Shown here in pieces: positions 54,014-64,000 of a DNA stretch of 64,000 bases. The stretch is from positions 24,156,493-24,220,492 of the forward strand of contig NC_079210.1 in the NCBI RefSeq assembly GCF_026745355.1. The letters run 5' to 3'. Each line of letters starts with the position of its first letter. Within the stretch, counting starts at the first letter, position 1. This DNA is from Beta vulgaris subsp. vulgaris (Eukaryota > Streptophyta > Magnoliopsida > Caryophyllales > Amaranthaceae). The notes beneath the pieces were generated by a model that was not told the DNA's origin, ran no database searches, and saw only the letters and a list, made by a program, of their open reading frames with translations. A program made the position numbers and the translations under genes.

Positions 54014-55499
54014 TGTAAAATTAATAAGTTATATAATGTCAAAGTATTATTAGAAAAGTAATTAAATTATATTACCATTTGTAATATCTGTAACACCCCC
54101 AAAATCCATACACGTCTAAAGCTACGTCGCATCGACTTTGGGAGTGTTACCGCCGCGATGGAACGCAAGGCATAATTAGAAATACGGTAACTCAAATTCA
54201 TTGTCTCAAAACCAAACTGCAGCGGAATAGAAAATGTAATTACAACTCGGGAATCACAGATGACCCCTCTTTACTCAAACTCAAACCATGTAACAATGTT
54301 CTATAAAATTCATTAATGATCAAACCAAAAGTTAACTTCAAACTACAGTCTAGCCCCCATATGCTTGATGTCATGCAGCAGCACCAGCTCACCTAGTCTG
54401 CTCCCCATTGAAGTATCAATAGTTCATCACAGGACAACAAACACATAATAACACACAGGGTCAGCTATGCTGAGTACGTAATGAACCATTGAAACTATAT
54501 GAACATAAATGATGCATACATTACAACTGTTATATGAACCTACGTTATCTCACATCCTTTAATCTTTCATATTTGGCATCGAACGGGCACCGTCATCTTA
54601 CTAGAATCATACGGGCTACTGAATCCTTAATAGACAACTTGGTCTATTAGATGAAATGCAAATACGGTTTTGTTCCGTCTCACACCCATCACCTTAGTAT
54701 GCATACCCCCAAGATCGAACGGAACCTTCCGCCTACTTGAGTTATCAAAATATAAGGACACTACTGTCGTCACAGTAGGCCTGCGTAGGAGTGTAGGACA
54801 AGTCCTACACTCCCCCATTGTTCTATACTTGTAGGGAGTCCAACTACAAGTATCGCCATAATCTTCTTTTATTACCAATCATTCTTTTATAACTTTAAGG
54901 AGTCATTTACATACTCTCTTAATTACCAAACTCAACCTTATCCCTAGTAACACTCTTGTTACTCTATAGATCAGATTAATAATGCTGATGTTACACTACG
55001 ATAGAACTTCGCATTTCAATGCAACATATTTCAATGCATCATATTGATTTCACGTTATAACGTCTAACCAAACAATCACAATCAAATGTTCCCTATCATG
55101 GTACTAGGTTCCAATAACATGAATTGTAACCTAAACATGATACTAAGCTTTGAAAGTAAACTTACGCGTACGTACCTTGTAGCGGAGAATTTTCGCTGAC
55201 TTAATAGAACGGGCCGCTTATGAAATTGGGACCTAAATCGTTAAAACAAAGCTTTAGTGTTACGTCCTTGATAACACTAACAACTACTACGTACTAAGAC
55301 CATAACGATCTATCGATTCGAATTACGCAATAGTTAAAACCCTATTCTAGAACTTTCGTTATAATTCTAATCTAGTGAATTTAACGTCTTTTAGAAGTCA
55401 GAATTAGTGAATAACTAAGTTATTTAGTAACATTAGTCCACTATTTTACCAATCCAAAATGTCATAAGTCCAGCCTGTCTTATGTCCAAAAGTCAAGTC

Positions 55500-55618
55500 A
55501 TATGTCCAAGGTAAGTCATATGTCCAAAGTAAGTCATATGTCCAAAGTAAGTCATATGTCCAAAGTAAGTCATATGTCCAAAGTAAGTTCCATGTCCAAA
55601 GGTAAGTTCCATGAAACA
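55500..55618. repeat. 18-bp tandem repeat in the Gypsy D LTR
   Basis: About seven copies of AAGTCATATGTCCAAAGT or near variants. Gypsy B LTRs have only two or three diverged copies (TTTTGGACATAAGA) at the matching place. The apparent WTYDLL open frame is a product of the repeat. Confidence 0.85.
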
Positions 55619-56210
55619 GGTTACTCATAAAACGATAATAATGTAACTAATAATAAGGCACACTTTTCCTACTTCCAACTTATTCCAATTACAAACCTAA
55701 CCAGAATTTATACTTAAAACAGAACAATAACTTAATTAGTTAACAATCTAATAAATTACTAAACACTCTAATTATTAATTATAATTTACAAACCTTTCTT
55801 AACTATGAAAACAGTGAATATAAGAATAATGAATAAACTGACATACTAAGTTAAGTACAAAATTATACCACTGACTTTCGCCGGCACAAAATTCCGGCGA
55901 CGGAACTCCGGTGGCCTTCGCTGTCACGCACACGCGCGCTACTACTTCGCACCACACCCGTGCGGTCTCTGTCGCCCAAACTCACACACGCGACCCCGGT
56001 TCCTCGCGCGCAGCCCTCGAACACCGCGACCCCCCGTCGCAGCACTCGAACCACACACACACGCCGCACGAACCCGCGGACGAAGGCTTCGCCTGAAATC
56101 GCACAAGCCTCGAGCCAACCACGCGCAGCACCAACCCTCGCGCGCTCGAACCACCTCGTCGCTCGCACCAAACTCCCGGACAGAACTCTCGACAACTCGC
56201 GCACACTCGA

Positions 56211-57210
56211 NNNNNNNNNNNNNNNNNNNNNNNNNNNNNNNNNNNNNNNNNNNNNNNNNNNNNNNNNNNNNNNNNNNNNNNNNNNNNNNNNNNNNNNNNN
56301 NNNNNNNNNNNNNNNNNNNNNNNNNNNNNNNNNNNNNNNNNNNNNNNNNNNNNNNNNNNNNNNNNNNNNNNNNNNNNNNNNNNNNNNNNNNNNNNNNNNN
56401 NNNNNNNNNNNNNNNNNNNNNNNNNNNNNNNNNNNNNNNNNNNNNNNNNNNNNNNNNNNNNNNNNNNNNNNNNNNNNNNNNNNNNNNNNNNNNNNNNNNN
56501 NNNNNNNNNNNNNNNNNNNNNNNNNNNNNNNNNNNNNNNNNNNNNNNNNNNNNNNNNNNNNNNNNNNNNNNNNNNNNNNNNNNNNNNNNNNNNNNNNNNN
56601 NNNNNNNNNNNNNNNNNNNNNNNNNNNNNNNNNNNNNNNNNNNNNNNNNNNNNNNNNNNNNNNNNNNNNNNNNNNNNNNNNNNNNNNNNNNNNNNNNNNN
56701 NNNNNNNNNNNNNNNNNNNNNNNNNNNNNNNNNNNNNNNNNNNNNNNNNNNNNNNNNNNNNNNNNNNNNNNNNNNNNNNNNNNNNNNNNNNNNNNNNNNN
56801 NNNNNNNNNNNNNNNNNNNNNNNNNNNNNNNNNNNNNNNNNNNNNNNNNNNNNNNNNNNNNNNNNNNNNNNNNNNNNNNNNNNNNNNNNNNNNNNNNNNN
56901 NNNNNNNNNNNNNNNNNNNNNNNNNNNNNNNNNNNNNNNNNNNNNNNNNNNNNNNNNNNNNNNNNNNNNNNNNNNNNNNNNNNNNNNNNNNNNNNNNNNN
57001 NNNNNNNNNNNNNNNNNNNNNNNNNNNNNNNNNNNNNNNNNNNNNNNNNNNNNNNNNNNNNNNNNNNNNNNNNNNNNNNNNNNNNNNNNNNNNNNNNNNN
57101 NNNNNNNNNNNNNNNNNNNNNNNNNNNNNNNNNNNNNNNNNNNNNNNNNNNNNNNNNNNNNNNNNNNNNNNNNNNNNNNNNNNNNNNNNNNNNNNNNNNN
57201 NNNNNNNNNN
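56211..57210. other. Assembly gap, 1000 N
   Basis: Exactly 1000 N, a usual placeholder size, inside the GC-rich block of the Gypsy D LTR. The long open frames that run across it are not real. Confidence 0.98.
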
Positions 57211-57866
57211 CCCCTTCGACGAAATCGCGCAACCTTTCAACCCACGACGCCTGCGCACCGCTCGAACCACACAAAACCTTCGTCGGAATGTTTCGCACGA
57301 GGCCAACGAAGAAAGGCAATGAGAGAAACCCGAGAGAGAGAAGATCTGAGAGAGAGAGAAGAAAATTCGAAAGAGAGAGAAGAAGGGAGAAATCGGCTGA
57401 GGAGGGAGAGGAAGGAAAGTCGGCTGGAGAGGGAGAAGGAAAGGTTTAGGGTTTTCTGAAATTCCCTTCCTTTTCTTTTTATACTCCCTTCAAAAGTAGT
57501 ACCCTAGGTCAAGTGAGATTAGGTTATCTTTTTAAAACTCCGAAAATTCCTAACAAATTCATATTACTAATAATTTATTCCTATTAACTTGTAAATAAAT
57601 TAAAATACCTTTTTATTAATTCTTTTATATTTTCTTAATTAGATATTAAAAAATACGGAGTATTACAGGCTTCCCCCCTTAAAAGAAGTTTCGTCCCGAA
57701 ACTTTGAGGTAGCCCGTCTTAACGACGATCTTTTGCACTTCTAAGTCCCAAATTTCACAAGCGTTTTCTAACGTTCACACAATAGATAAGCAGTTTTCAC
57801 ACATAACTAGCATATAACTAACATAATCAACATAATTAACATACTTTAGGGTGAAAGCGCGAAATT

Positions 57867-58186
57867 CTATCGCATTCTTCCCCCCTTAAAAGAAAAGTTA
57901 CGTCCCCGTAACTCACGTACCTCTTGGAAAAGCTCAGGGTACTTCAGACGCATTGCATCTTCGGCTTCCCATGTGGCTTCCTCGGTAGTTTGATTTCTCC
58001 ACAACACCTTGACAATTCTGACGTCCTTATTCCTCGTACTTCGCACTTTGCGGTCTAGGATCTGGACAGGTTTCTCCTCATAGGACAAAGTTTCGTCTAT
58101 CTCTACGTTTTCAGGTTCAAGGACATGTGACGCATCAGGTACGTATCTCCGGAGTTGGGATACGTGAAACACGTTATGGACCCTTT
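57867..58186 (-). CDS. Gypsy D integrase end and chromodomain
   Basis: Reads [17 protein letters not shown] at about 58170, then [38 protein letters not shown] and YPELFQEV to the stop at 57867. It has the chromodomain pattern of Tekay/Del integrases. One frame change near 58186 separates it from the integrase body. Confidence 0.9.
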
Positions 58187-59314
58187 CTAGTCGTTGGGTA
58201 AATCCAGGCGATAAGCAACTTTCCCTACCCTCGCCAGTATCTCATAGGGTCCTATGAACTTAGGGCTTAGCTTCCCCTTTTTCCCGAATCGCATCACTCC
58301 TTTCATTGGGGACACCTTAAGCAACACTTTTTCCCCAACTTCGAAATTTTCGTCCCTTCGCTTCTGGTCCGCATAGGATTTTTGCCTGTCCTGTGCAGTC
58401 TTAATCTTTTCTTGAATGACTCGCACTTGATCCATCGTCTCTTGAATCATATCAGGTCCTAACACTACAGTCTCACTGATGTCGTTCCAACACAAAGGGC
58501 TACGACACTTTCTCCCGTACAACGCTTCAAATGGTGCCATCTTAATACTAGCATGGTAGCTGTTGTTGTATGAGAATTCTATGAGGTCCAAATGGTCTTC
58601 CCATGACCCTTGGTATTCTAAAGCACATGCTCGCAACATGTCCTCTAAGGTCTGAATAGTTCGTTCTGTTTGACCATCGGTAGCTGGGTGAAAGGCTGTA
58701 CTCATTAATAGCTCACTACCAAATGCTTCCTGGACCTTTTTCCAGAAATTCGACAGGAATCGAGAGTCTCGATCTGATACTATACTTGTGGGTACTCCAT
58801 GCAATCGAATGACATTTTTCACATAAGCCTTGGCTAAGGCTTCCATACTCCACGTATCTTTCATAGGTATGAACCTTGCTGTCTTGGTTAGTCTATCCAC
58901 TATCACCCAAATGGTATTATTGCCTCCCCGACTCCTAGGTAAGGCGACAACGAAGTCCATGGATATCGAGTCCCATTTCCATGTCGGAATGTCTAAGGGT
59001 TGAATCTTTCCCTGAGGTCTCTTGTGTTCACTTTTGACTTTCTGGCATGTTAAGCATTTGGAAACAAACTCAGCTACTGCTCTCTTCATACCAGGCCACC
59101 AAAACATCTTCTTGAGGTCCTTATACAACTTATCTCCCCCTGGGTGGACAGAATACGTCGTGTTATGACCCTCGCTCATTATCTTTTGTTTCAGCTCTTC
59201 ACACTTTTGTGGCACGCACCACCTACCCTTATATCGTATGCTCCCATCCTCATGGATCGCAAACCCCTCTGCTTTGCCCTCCTTAAGCTTTGCCTTGACT
59301 CGCTCAAGTTTCAC
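58187..59314 (-). CDS. Gypsy D integrase
   Basis: A 375-residue frame. Zinc-binding residues are His50, His57, Cys87 and Cys90; the catalytic triad is Asp120 ([11 protein letters not shown]), Asp181 ([10 protein letters not shown]) and Glu217 (DGQTERTIQ), all present with the usual spacing of 35 between the last two. The GPY module ([19 protein letters not shown]) ends the frame. The start is internal: the true N-terminus is in 59311-59580, joined by a frame change near 59325. Confidence 0.93.
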   Translation of the reverse strand: MKLERVKAKLKEGKAEGFAIHEDGSIRYKGRWCVPQKCEELKQKIMSEGHNTTYSVHPGGDKLYKDLKKMFWWPGMKRAVAEFVSKCLTCQKVKSEHKRPQGKIQPLDIPTWKWDSISMDFVVALPRSRGGNNTIWVIVDRLTKTARFIPMKDTWSMEALAKAYVKNVIRLHGVPTSIVSDRDSRFLSNFWKKVQEAFGSELLMSTAFHPATDGQTERTIQTLEDMLRACALEYQGSWEDHLDLIEFSYNNSYHASIKMAPFEALYGRKCRSPLCWNDISETVVLGPDMIQETMDQVRVIQEKIKTAQDRQKSYADQKRRDENFEVGEKVLLKVSPMKGVMRFGKKGKLSPKFIGPYEILARVGKVAYRLDLPND

Positions 59315-60600
59315 ATCCCCAGGTTGACTCCCCTTATCTCTTCTAGGAAGTTAGGTTCGATGGTTAGGGCACTCAGCAATCTTTCTACCTCCCCTTCATG
59401 AACAACTTCTATCTGAAGTCTAGAGAATTCCTCACAAAGTTTGTCGGCAACGACTAATGTATTCAGGCTATGGCTAGACTTGCGACTTAACGCATCAGCA
59501 ACAACGTTGGCTTTACCCTCATGGTATTGGATGTCTAAGTCATAGTCCTTGATGAGCTCTAACCATCTGCGCTGCCTCATGTTGAGGTCTTTCTGGGTGA
59601 AGATATATTTAAGGCTTTTGTGATCGGTGAAGATACGGCAGGTTACCCATAGAGGTAGTGTCTCCAGATTTTGAGTGCAAATACTATGGCGGCCAGTTCT
59701 AGGTCATGTGTTGGGTAATTGACTTCATATGGCTTCAACTGTCGGGACGCATAAGCTATAACTTTCCCGTTTTGCATCAGAACACAACCCAACCCATTTT
59801 TGGATGCATCACTATACACATCATATCCTTCGTTCCCATTAGGCAAGGTTAGGACAGGGGCTGAGGTTAATCTCTCTTTGAGTGTTTGGAAGGCCTTCTC
59901 ACTGTCCTCATTCCAGGTAAACCTACAATCCTTCTTCATCAGGTTTGTCATAGGTTTTGCTATTTTGGAGAAGTCTTTCACAAATCTCCTATAGTAACCG
60001 GCTAAACCCAAGAAACTTCGTATATCCGTGACATTCTTTGGAGTAGGCCATTCACTCACGGCTTTGATTTTCGCAGGATCGACTGATACACCCTCCTTAG
60101 AGATAAAATGACCCAAAAATGACACTCTTTCCAACCAAAATTCACATTTCGAAAACTTTGCATAAAGTTGGTTGTCCCTAAGTGTCTGCAAAATGACCCT
60201 CAAATGATCTTCATGTTCCTCCTTGTTCTTAGAATAGATCAGGATATCGTCTATGAATACTACGACGAATTTGTCTAGGTAGGGTCGGAAAATTCTATTC
60301 ATAAGGTCCATGAAAACTGCAGGTGCATTGGTTAACCCAAAAGGCATAACGTAAACTCATAGTGGCCATATCTGGTTCGAAAGGCAGTCTTAGGTATATC
60401 ATGATCAACAATCCTCAACTGATGGTAACCAGACCTTAAGTCAATTTTGGAGAACATCCCGCACCCTGAAGTTGGTCGAACAAATCATCAATCCTAGGTA
60501 ATGGATACTTGTTTTTCACAGTGACATTGTTCAACTCCCGGTAGTCTATACATAACCTCAAGCTACCATCCTTCTTTTTCACAAATAGACGGGTGCTCCC
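59311..60600 (-). pseudogene. Gypsy D reverse transcriptase and RNase H, frameshifted
   Basis: Frame 59643-60347 reads [29 protein letters not shown] (catalytic pair at residues 33-34), [19 protein letters not shown] and the RNase H motif [19 protein letters not shown]. 59311-59580 carries the RNase H end ([17 protein letters not shown]). Upstream RT motifs ([28 protein letters not shown]) are in 60360-60600 across two or three single-base changes. Otherwise the copy is well preserved. Confidence 0.92.
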
Positions 60601-61574
60601 CATGGCGACATGCTAGGTCTAATATACCCTTTGTCTAGAAGTTCCTCTAACTGGTTCTTTAACTCATTCATTTCTGCCGGAGCCATCCGATACGGGGCTT
60701 TCGAAATGGGTCCAGTCCCAGGTACTAGGTCAACGGTGAACTCTACATCTCTCCTTGGAGGCATACCAGGTATTTCCTCAGGAAAGACATCCTGGAATTC
60801 TCGGACTATGGGCACATCTTCAGGCCTTAACGGATCATCCTCCACTCTTCTCACTGAACACATAAATAGGGGCCAACCCTTGTCTACGTAGTTCTTAAGT
60901 TGTAACGCATTGATAACTTTAATTCCTGGTTCTCGAGGTATCCTCCTATATGACACTCTTTTCCCCGAAGGGTCCTTTAGTTCCACTTTTTGCGCATCGC
61001 AATCTATCTTAGCCCTGTACTTCCCAAGCCAATCCATCCCCAGAATGATATCTAGGTTTGATAAGTTAAACTCTATCAGATCAGAGGGAAAGTATCCCTC
61101 ACCTATCTTTAATGGCACTTTTAGGAATCTTTTAGAACAATTAACAGTCTCCCCAGATGGAATGACTATAGGCATAGAAATCGACTCAGACTCGACCAAT
61201 GTTAAATTTCTAACAGTTGCATGGGCAATAAATGACAAGGATGCTCCAGAATCAAATAAAACTTTAACAGGAGTGGAGTTGATAGAAAATGTACCCGTGA
61301 CAACGTCTCTACGAGCCTCTTCTTCACTAGCCGTCATCATGTACAGCTTCCCTTTGCCCTTATCTTGGGAACTAGTTGCATTGTTAGCATTAGAGACTTG
61401 GTTGCTGGTGTTGGTAGCGGGCTTGGAATAGTTAGAATTCCCATTGTAATTACCTCCCCCGTTACCATTCCCGTTACCATTTCCGTTTCGGGGCTTGTCC
61501 CCATAGTTCCCCTTCCTTTGGCCATTGGGGTTTAGCTTGTTTTTCGAATAGCATTCATAGGCTCTATGCCCCAT
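60579..61574 (-). CDS. Gypsy D protease and pre-RT region
   Basis: The 331-residue frame starts inside the Gag zinc knuckle ([13 protein letters not shown]), passes a Gly/Asn-rich linker, the protease active site [18 protein letters not shown] (Asp108), [16 protein letters not shown] and the pre-RT linker ([17 protein letters not shown]) and ends at the RT start ([15 protein letters not shown]). It overlaps the Gag frame by 43 bases in another frame; the homologous point in Gypsy B suggests an accidental shift in Gag and not programmed frameshifting. Confidence 0.9.
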   Translation of the reverse strand: MGHRAYECYSKNKLNPNGQRKGNYGDKPRNGNGNGNGNGGGNYNGNSNYSKPATNTSNQVSNANNATSSQDKGKGKLYMMTASEEEARRDVVTGTFSINSTPVKVLFDSGASLSFIAHATVRNLTLVESESISMPIVIPSGETVNCSKRFLKVPLKIGEGYFPSDLIEFNLSNLDIILGMDWLGKYRAKIDCDAQKVELKDPSGKRVSYRRIPREPGIKVINALQLKNYVDKGWPLFMCSVRRVEDDPLRPEDVPIVREFQDVFPEEIPGMPPRRDVEFTVDLVPGTGPISKAPYRMAPAEMNELKNQLEELLDKGYIRPSMSPWGAPVYL

Positions 61575-62473
61575 CTTCCCACATTCCCGGCATTCAACCT
61601 TGTTACCCTCACAATCCTTACCAGGATGGTTGTTCGGGCACTTTCTACACCGATATACACGCTCAGGTCTGCGGTTATTGGTGTTATTGTTGCGGTTGGT
61701 GTTGGGATTAGGGTTATTGTTGGGTCCCTTACCAAAATTTCTCTGAGGGTTTTGATTATTCTGGTTCCCGTTGTGCTTTTTCTCAAACTTTGGCCCTCAG
61801 GGTTTGGGTTATCCTTACGTTTCTCGCCCAGCTTACCCCCTTCCTCCCTTTTCCTGATAGCATAAAGGTGGGCAGCTTTGCCAAACACATGGTCCAGAGA
61901 GGTGAATGTATCTCCCCCCAGTCTACCCTGCAGGTCAAGGGTAAGTCCCAATTCAAAACGTGAGGCTTTAGCCTCCTCAGTAGGGGCAATCTCTGGGGCA
62001 AACCTCATCAGTTCAATAAATTTTCGGTAATATTCCTCTACCGACATGGTCCCTTGTTCCAGCATCATAAACTCTTGGGCTTTTTGTTTCTTAAGATACG
62101 GAGGGTAGTACTTGTCTCTTAGGGCCTTTTTAAAAGTTTCCCACCCGAAACCCGGTTGGCTGAGAAGGTTGTCCTTAGCCTGGGTCCACCAGAAATGGGC
62201 ATCCCCCTGCAGATAGTAACTAGCTAAGGGCACTGTTTTCTCGTCAGGACAGGTTAGGGTGAAGAAAAGCTTATCAAATTCCCCAACCCAGTTTTCCAAC
62301 TCTTCAGGTCCCCCTTTTCCATTTAGTATAGGTGGGTTCCTACGGGCCACTTTTTCAGATAGGTTCCCATCCCGGCTGTGACCTTGGGCTAAGTTGGCTG
62401 TAATCTGTACTAGGTCACGTATCGATTGCTCGATGTTAAGAGAGGTGTCAGGGGCGCCTCCCGATCGAACCAT
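61532..62473 (-). CDS. Gypsy D Gag
   Basis: A 313-residue frame starting MVRSGGAPDTSLNIEQSIR. The Gag core (about residues 50-210) includes ELENWVGEFDKLFFTLTCP, LRDKYYPPYLKKQKAQEFM and RFELGLTLDLQGRLGGDTF. A base lost near 61797 changes the reading so that the Asn-rich linker and the first half of the zinc knuckle appear in the wrong frame; the last 80 or so residues are therefore not native. A TTAATTTCAG acceptor-like site precedes the ATG, as in Gypsy B. Confidence 0.9.
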   Translation of the reverse strand: MVRSGGAPDTSLNIEQSIRDLVQITANLAQGHSRDGNLSEKVARRNPPILNGKGGPEELENWVGEFDKLFFTLTCPDEKTVPLASYYLQGDAHFWWTQAKDNLLSQPGFGWETFKKALRDKYYPPYLKKQKAQEFMMLEQGTMSVEEYYRKFIELMRFAPEIAPTEEAKASRFELGLTLDLQGRLGGDTFTSLDHVFGKAAHLYAIRKREEGGKLGEKRKDNPNPEGQSLRKSTTGTRIIKTLREILVRDPTITLIPTPTATITPITADLSVYIGVESARTTILVRIVRVTRLNAGNVGRWGIEPMNAIRKTS

Positions 62474-62834
62474 TCTGCGCTGAAATTAACATAGTAGCTA
62501 TTTCAGTGACTTACACATAATTTTTGTTTTAACTTATTCAACGAATACACATTTAACATATAAACATATATTGCGAACACCTTTAAGTCTGTACTGACTT
62601 GCATTACAATCATCCCAAAATAAGATGCCACAATTATCAATAAAAGATAATACTATGCACTATTATTGAAAATGGGAATGTAATATTTGTAAAGAAATAC
62701 TATATATATATATATAAATCAAATAATGTTACTCCCTAATCGGCATGCAAGCCTTATATCCCTAACATAACAAATGAACAAAAACGATCAAAATAAAACA
62801 AAAATCCTAATCCTACATATATGTTCAAAAGAAC
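62474..62834 (-). other. Gypsy D leader next to gag
   Basis: Non-coding, AT-rich, with a short (TA)n at 62701-62716. The 200 bases nearest gag share words with the Gypsy B leader (GCAAGTCAxTAxAGACTTAA, GTCACTGAxATAGCTA), showing common descent. Confidence 0.6.
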
Positions 62835-63788
62835 TATGGGCCAAGACGGTGAGCTTCATCCTCTGATCCAGAATCCTCCATCCCTCCATCAAGGTCAATC
62901 TCATCTGCCTCAGGCTCGCCGTCCTCAAAGAATATATCTCTAGTATGGGTCCTAGGTCTTCCTCGGGGTCTTCTTCCTCGATGGGATCCTCCTCCTCAAT
63001 GGGATCCTCCTCCTCAATGGGATCCTCCTCCTCAATGGGATCCTCCTCCTCAATGGGATCCTCCGCCTCAATGGGATCCTCTTCCTGAACAGGATTCTCA
63101 TCCTCAACAGGGTCTTCATTCTCAGCAGGGTCCTCTCCTTCTACTGGTATATCCTCTAGTGGAGGTGGCTCTCATCATCATCATCCTCCCATGTAACCCT
63201 GGTACAACCTGGACCCCACCCAACACTATAATGAAGGTCCTATTGTTCCTTTCATCATCAGAGACGTAAGTGACTGTCCTAAGATTCTGAAAGTCATCGG
63301 CCACTAACTCATCCTCAAATGGCTGGTATCTTGGCCTCTTTGCCACAGGTGCTGATGGCGGTTCAGGTATGACCCCTGGGTTCTCAGAATTCCCATCTAT
63401 GGCCCTATTGCTCGAACTTTCCCTTTCAGATGAAGTAGAAGGGTTTTGACCCCTGGTCTCACGAACCCTCCACTCATTCTCGCAGTATTTAAGGTCAGTG
63501 AGGAAGTGCTTTTCGGAAGGCAGGTTCTGGTATCCGTAGGTATGCTTATTCCTATTGAAATACCCTCTGTAGTCCACATACCCCATACCTACGATGAACA
63601 AATCTATATGGCTCTATATCTGGAACATAACGAAGCATGAAGTGTATCCTAGAGCCCTCAGATCGTAACCACTGTTCCCCTTGCATAATTCTGTAATCCA
63701 TAGCAGACTTCATTTTAAAGAACCACATATCCCAGTCTTCCCCTACTTGTTTCATCAAAAAGTCCCTACAGCCTATGTCGTGAACCAT
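62835..63788 (-). CDS. Extra open reading frame upstream of Gypsy D gag, unknown function
   Basis: Minus frames 63552-63788 and 63122-63601, then a third frame to about 62835, give one protein-like sequence broken by two or three single-base shifts. It begins MVHDIGCRDFLMKQVGEDW directly after a TTTTTACTTTCACAG acceptor-like site, and has HFMLRYVPDIEPYRFVHRR and NRNKHTYGYQNLPSEKHFL. Ser/Pro-rich and basic segments (PSAPVAKRPRYQPFEDELV) follow, then an acidic repeat tail (EEDPIE units) and GSEDEAHRLGP. I recognise no domain. Its place, on the sense strand between LTR and gag, fits an additional retrotransposon ORF; a captured host gene or an intron-containing neighbour is possible. Gypsy B lacks it. 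Confidence 0.5.
62980..63140. repeat. 18-bp minisatellite coding for acidic repeats
   Basis: About five near-identical copies of TCAATGGGATCCTCCTCC, then four diverged ones. On the minus strand it encodes EEDPIE repeats that grade into EDPAEN/EDPVED. The 18-bp length keeps the frame. Confidence 0.9.
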
Positions 63789-64000
63789 CTGTGAAAGTAA
63801 AAACAAAATAGAATAGTCTAAGTTTTTGTAAAGAGGTAAATGCTCATTTTAACTTTGAAATCCACAAGTGAAATCAAGCTCATTCGATCATATAAAATTT
63901 TTATACTTAAATAAGTTTTGAGTCTAATCAATTTAGACCTATCTTTGTACACTCTCTTAATCTAGTCACATTTGAAGATTTCAAGAACTTTCACCATTTC
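63789..64000. other. AT-rich, probable intron or leader
   Basis: No open frame. On the minus strand it leads into the acceptor-like TTTTTACTTTCACAG; it may be an intron of the extra ORF or the Gypsy D leader. Confidence 0.35.

Larger units (their letters stand above)
54089..57667 (-). repeat. 3' LTR of Gypsy D with assembly gap
   Basis: Bounded by TGTAACACCCCC (54089) and the inverse of TGTAATACTCCG (57667). 2579 known bases plus 1000 N. It shares with Gypsy B LTRs the GC-rich block, the TATAAAAAG box (57475-57483, minus) and the CCTGCGTAGGAGTGTAGGAC region. Confidence 0.9.
54089..64000 (-). mobile_element. Ty3/Gypsy chromovirus D (Tekay/Del-like), 3' LTR to 5' leader
   Basis: Minus-strand order from right: leader with an extra open frame, gag, protease, reverse transcriptase, RNase H, integrase, chromodomain, polypurine tract, 3' LTR (54089-57667). 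Proteins are almost identical to Gypsy B, but the LTR is a diverged version. The 5' LTR is not in the window, so the leader exceeds 1.5 kb, against about 0.52 kb in Gypsy B. It interrupts Helitron-like sequence. Confidence 0.92.

Noticed and set aside
55942..57459. Open frames of about 450-500 codons on both strands.
   Set aside because: They are mostly translated N from the assembly gap.
61344..61525. TMVTGM-type repeat frames in the Gypsy D protease linker.
   Set aside because: Frame-shifted readings of the Gly/Asn linker.

Overview
The window is nuclear DNA of a flowering plant, most likely a eudicot. The evidence is plant LTR-retrotransposon lineages (a Tat-type Ty3/Gypsy with a second archaeal-type RNase H, chromodomain Gypsy elements, several Copia families), plant hAT and CACTA DNA transposons, a Helitron protein, and fragments of plant genes (protein phosphatase 2C, dynamin-related protein 4, respiratory burst oxidase). 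The sequence alone does not fix the species. Nearly everything is transposable-element DNA. Only one ordinary host gene is convincing: a 181-residue membrane protein of unknown function at 32593-33138 (minus).

Left third (1-26.7 kb) is a nest of insertions. A Tat Gypsy element (minus, 5' LTR 4141-4762) sits inside the reverse-transcriptase region of a Copia element (minus, 4763-10289). Next come the 3' end of another LTR element (10290-11281, plus) and a short-LTR Copia (11332-15356, minus). A hAT transposon (11485-12830) interrupts the LTR of that Copia. Its pol joins in frame to a different Copia (15357-16871 and 25760-26636, minus). That Copia is split by an 8.9-kb CACTA (En/Spm) transposon, 16872-25759, with matching terminal inverted repeats and a 3-bp target duplication (ATC). 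The CACTA element has no recognisable transposase but carries fragments of at least three host genes: PP2C (plus, two exons with the intron kept), DRP4 (minus, two parts) and RBOH (plus).

Middle (26.7-34.7 kb) is gene-poor: isolated CACTA-type ends, an (AT)n microsatellite, a Stowaway-like MITE, a weak Helitron candidate and the host membrane-protein gene.

Right half (34.7-64 kb) has two related chromodomain Gypsy (Tekay/Del-like) elements in opposite orientation: element B, plus, 34754-45207 with both LTRs, and element D, minus, 54089 to beyond the window with one LTR containing a 1000-N gap. Between them lie a multi-exon Helitron Rep/helicase N-terminal pseudogene (45.3-46.8 kb and an exon at 53.85-54.01 kb), AT-rich DNA with a repeat of about 255 bp, and a compact non-autonomous Gypsy element (49242-52540) that keeps gag-protease and the integrase C-terminus but lacks reverse transcriptase and the integrase core. 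Upstream of gag in element D is an extra, unrecognised acidic open reading frame (about 62835-63788) with a splice-acceptor-like start. It is absent from the shorter leader of element B. Together with the CACTA gene capture, it is the most interesting item here.

Most retroelement frames are broken by single-base indels. Part of this may be uncorrected long-read sequencing error, because the two LTRs of element B also differ largely by one-base indels.
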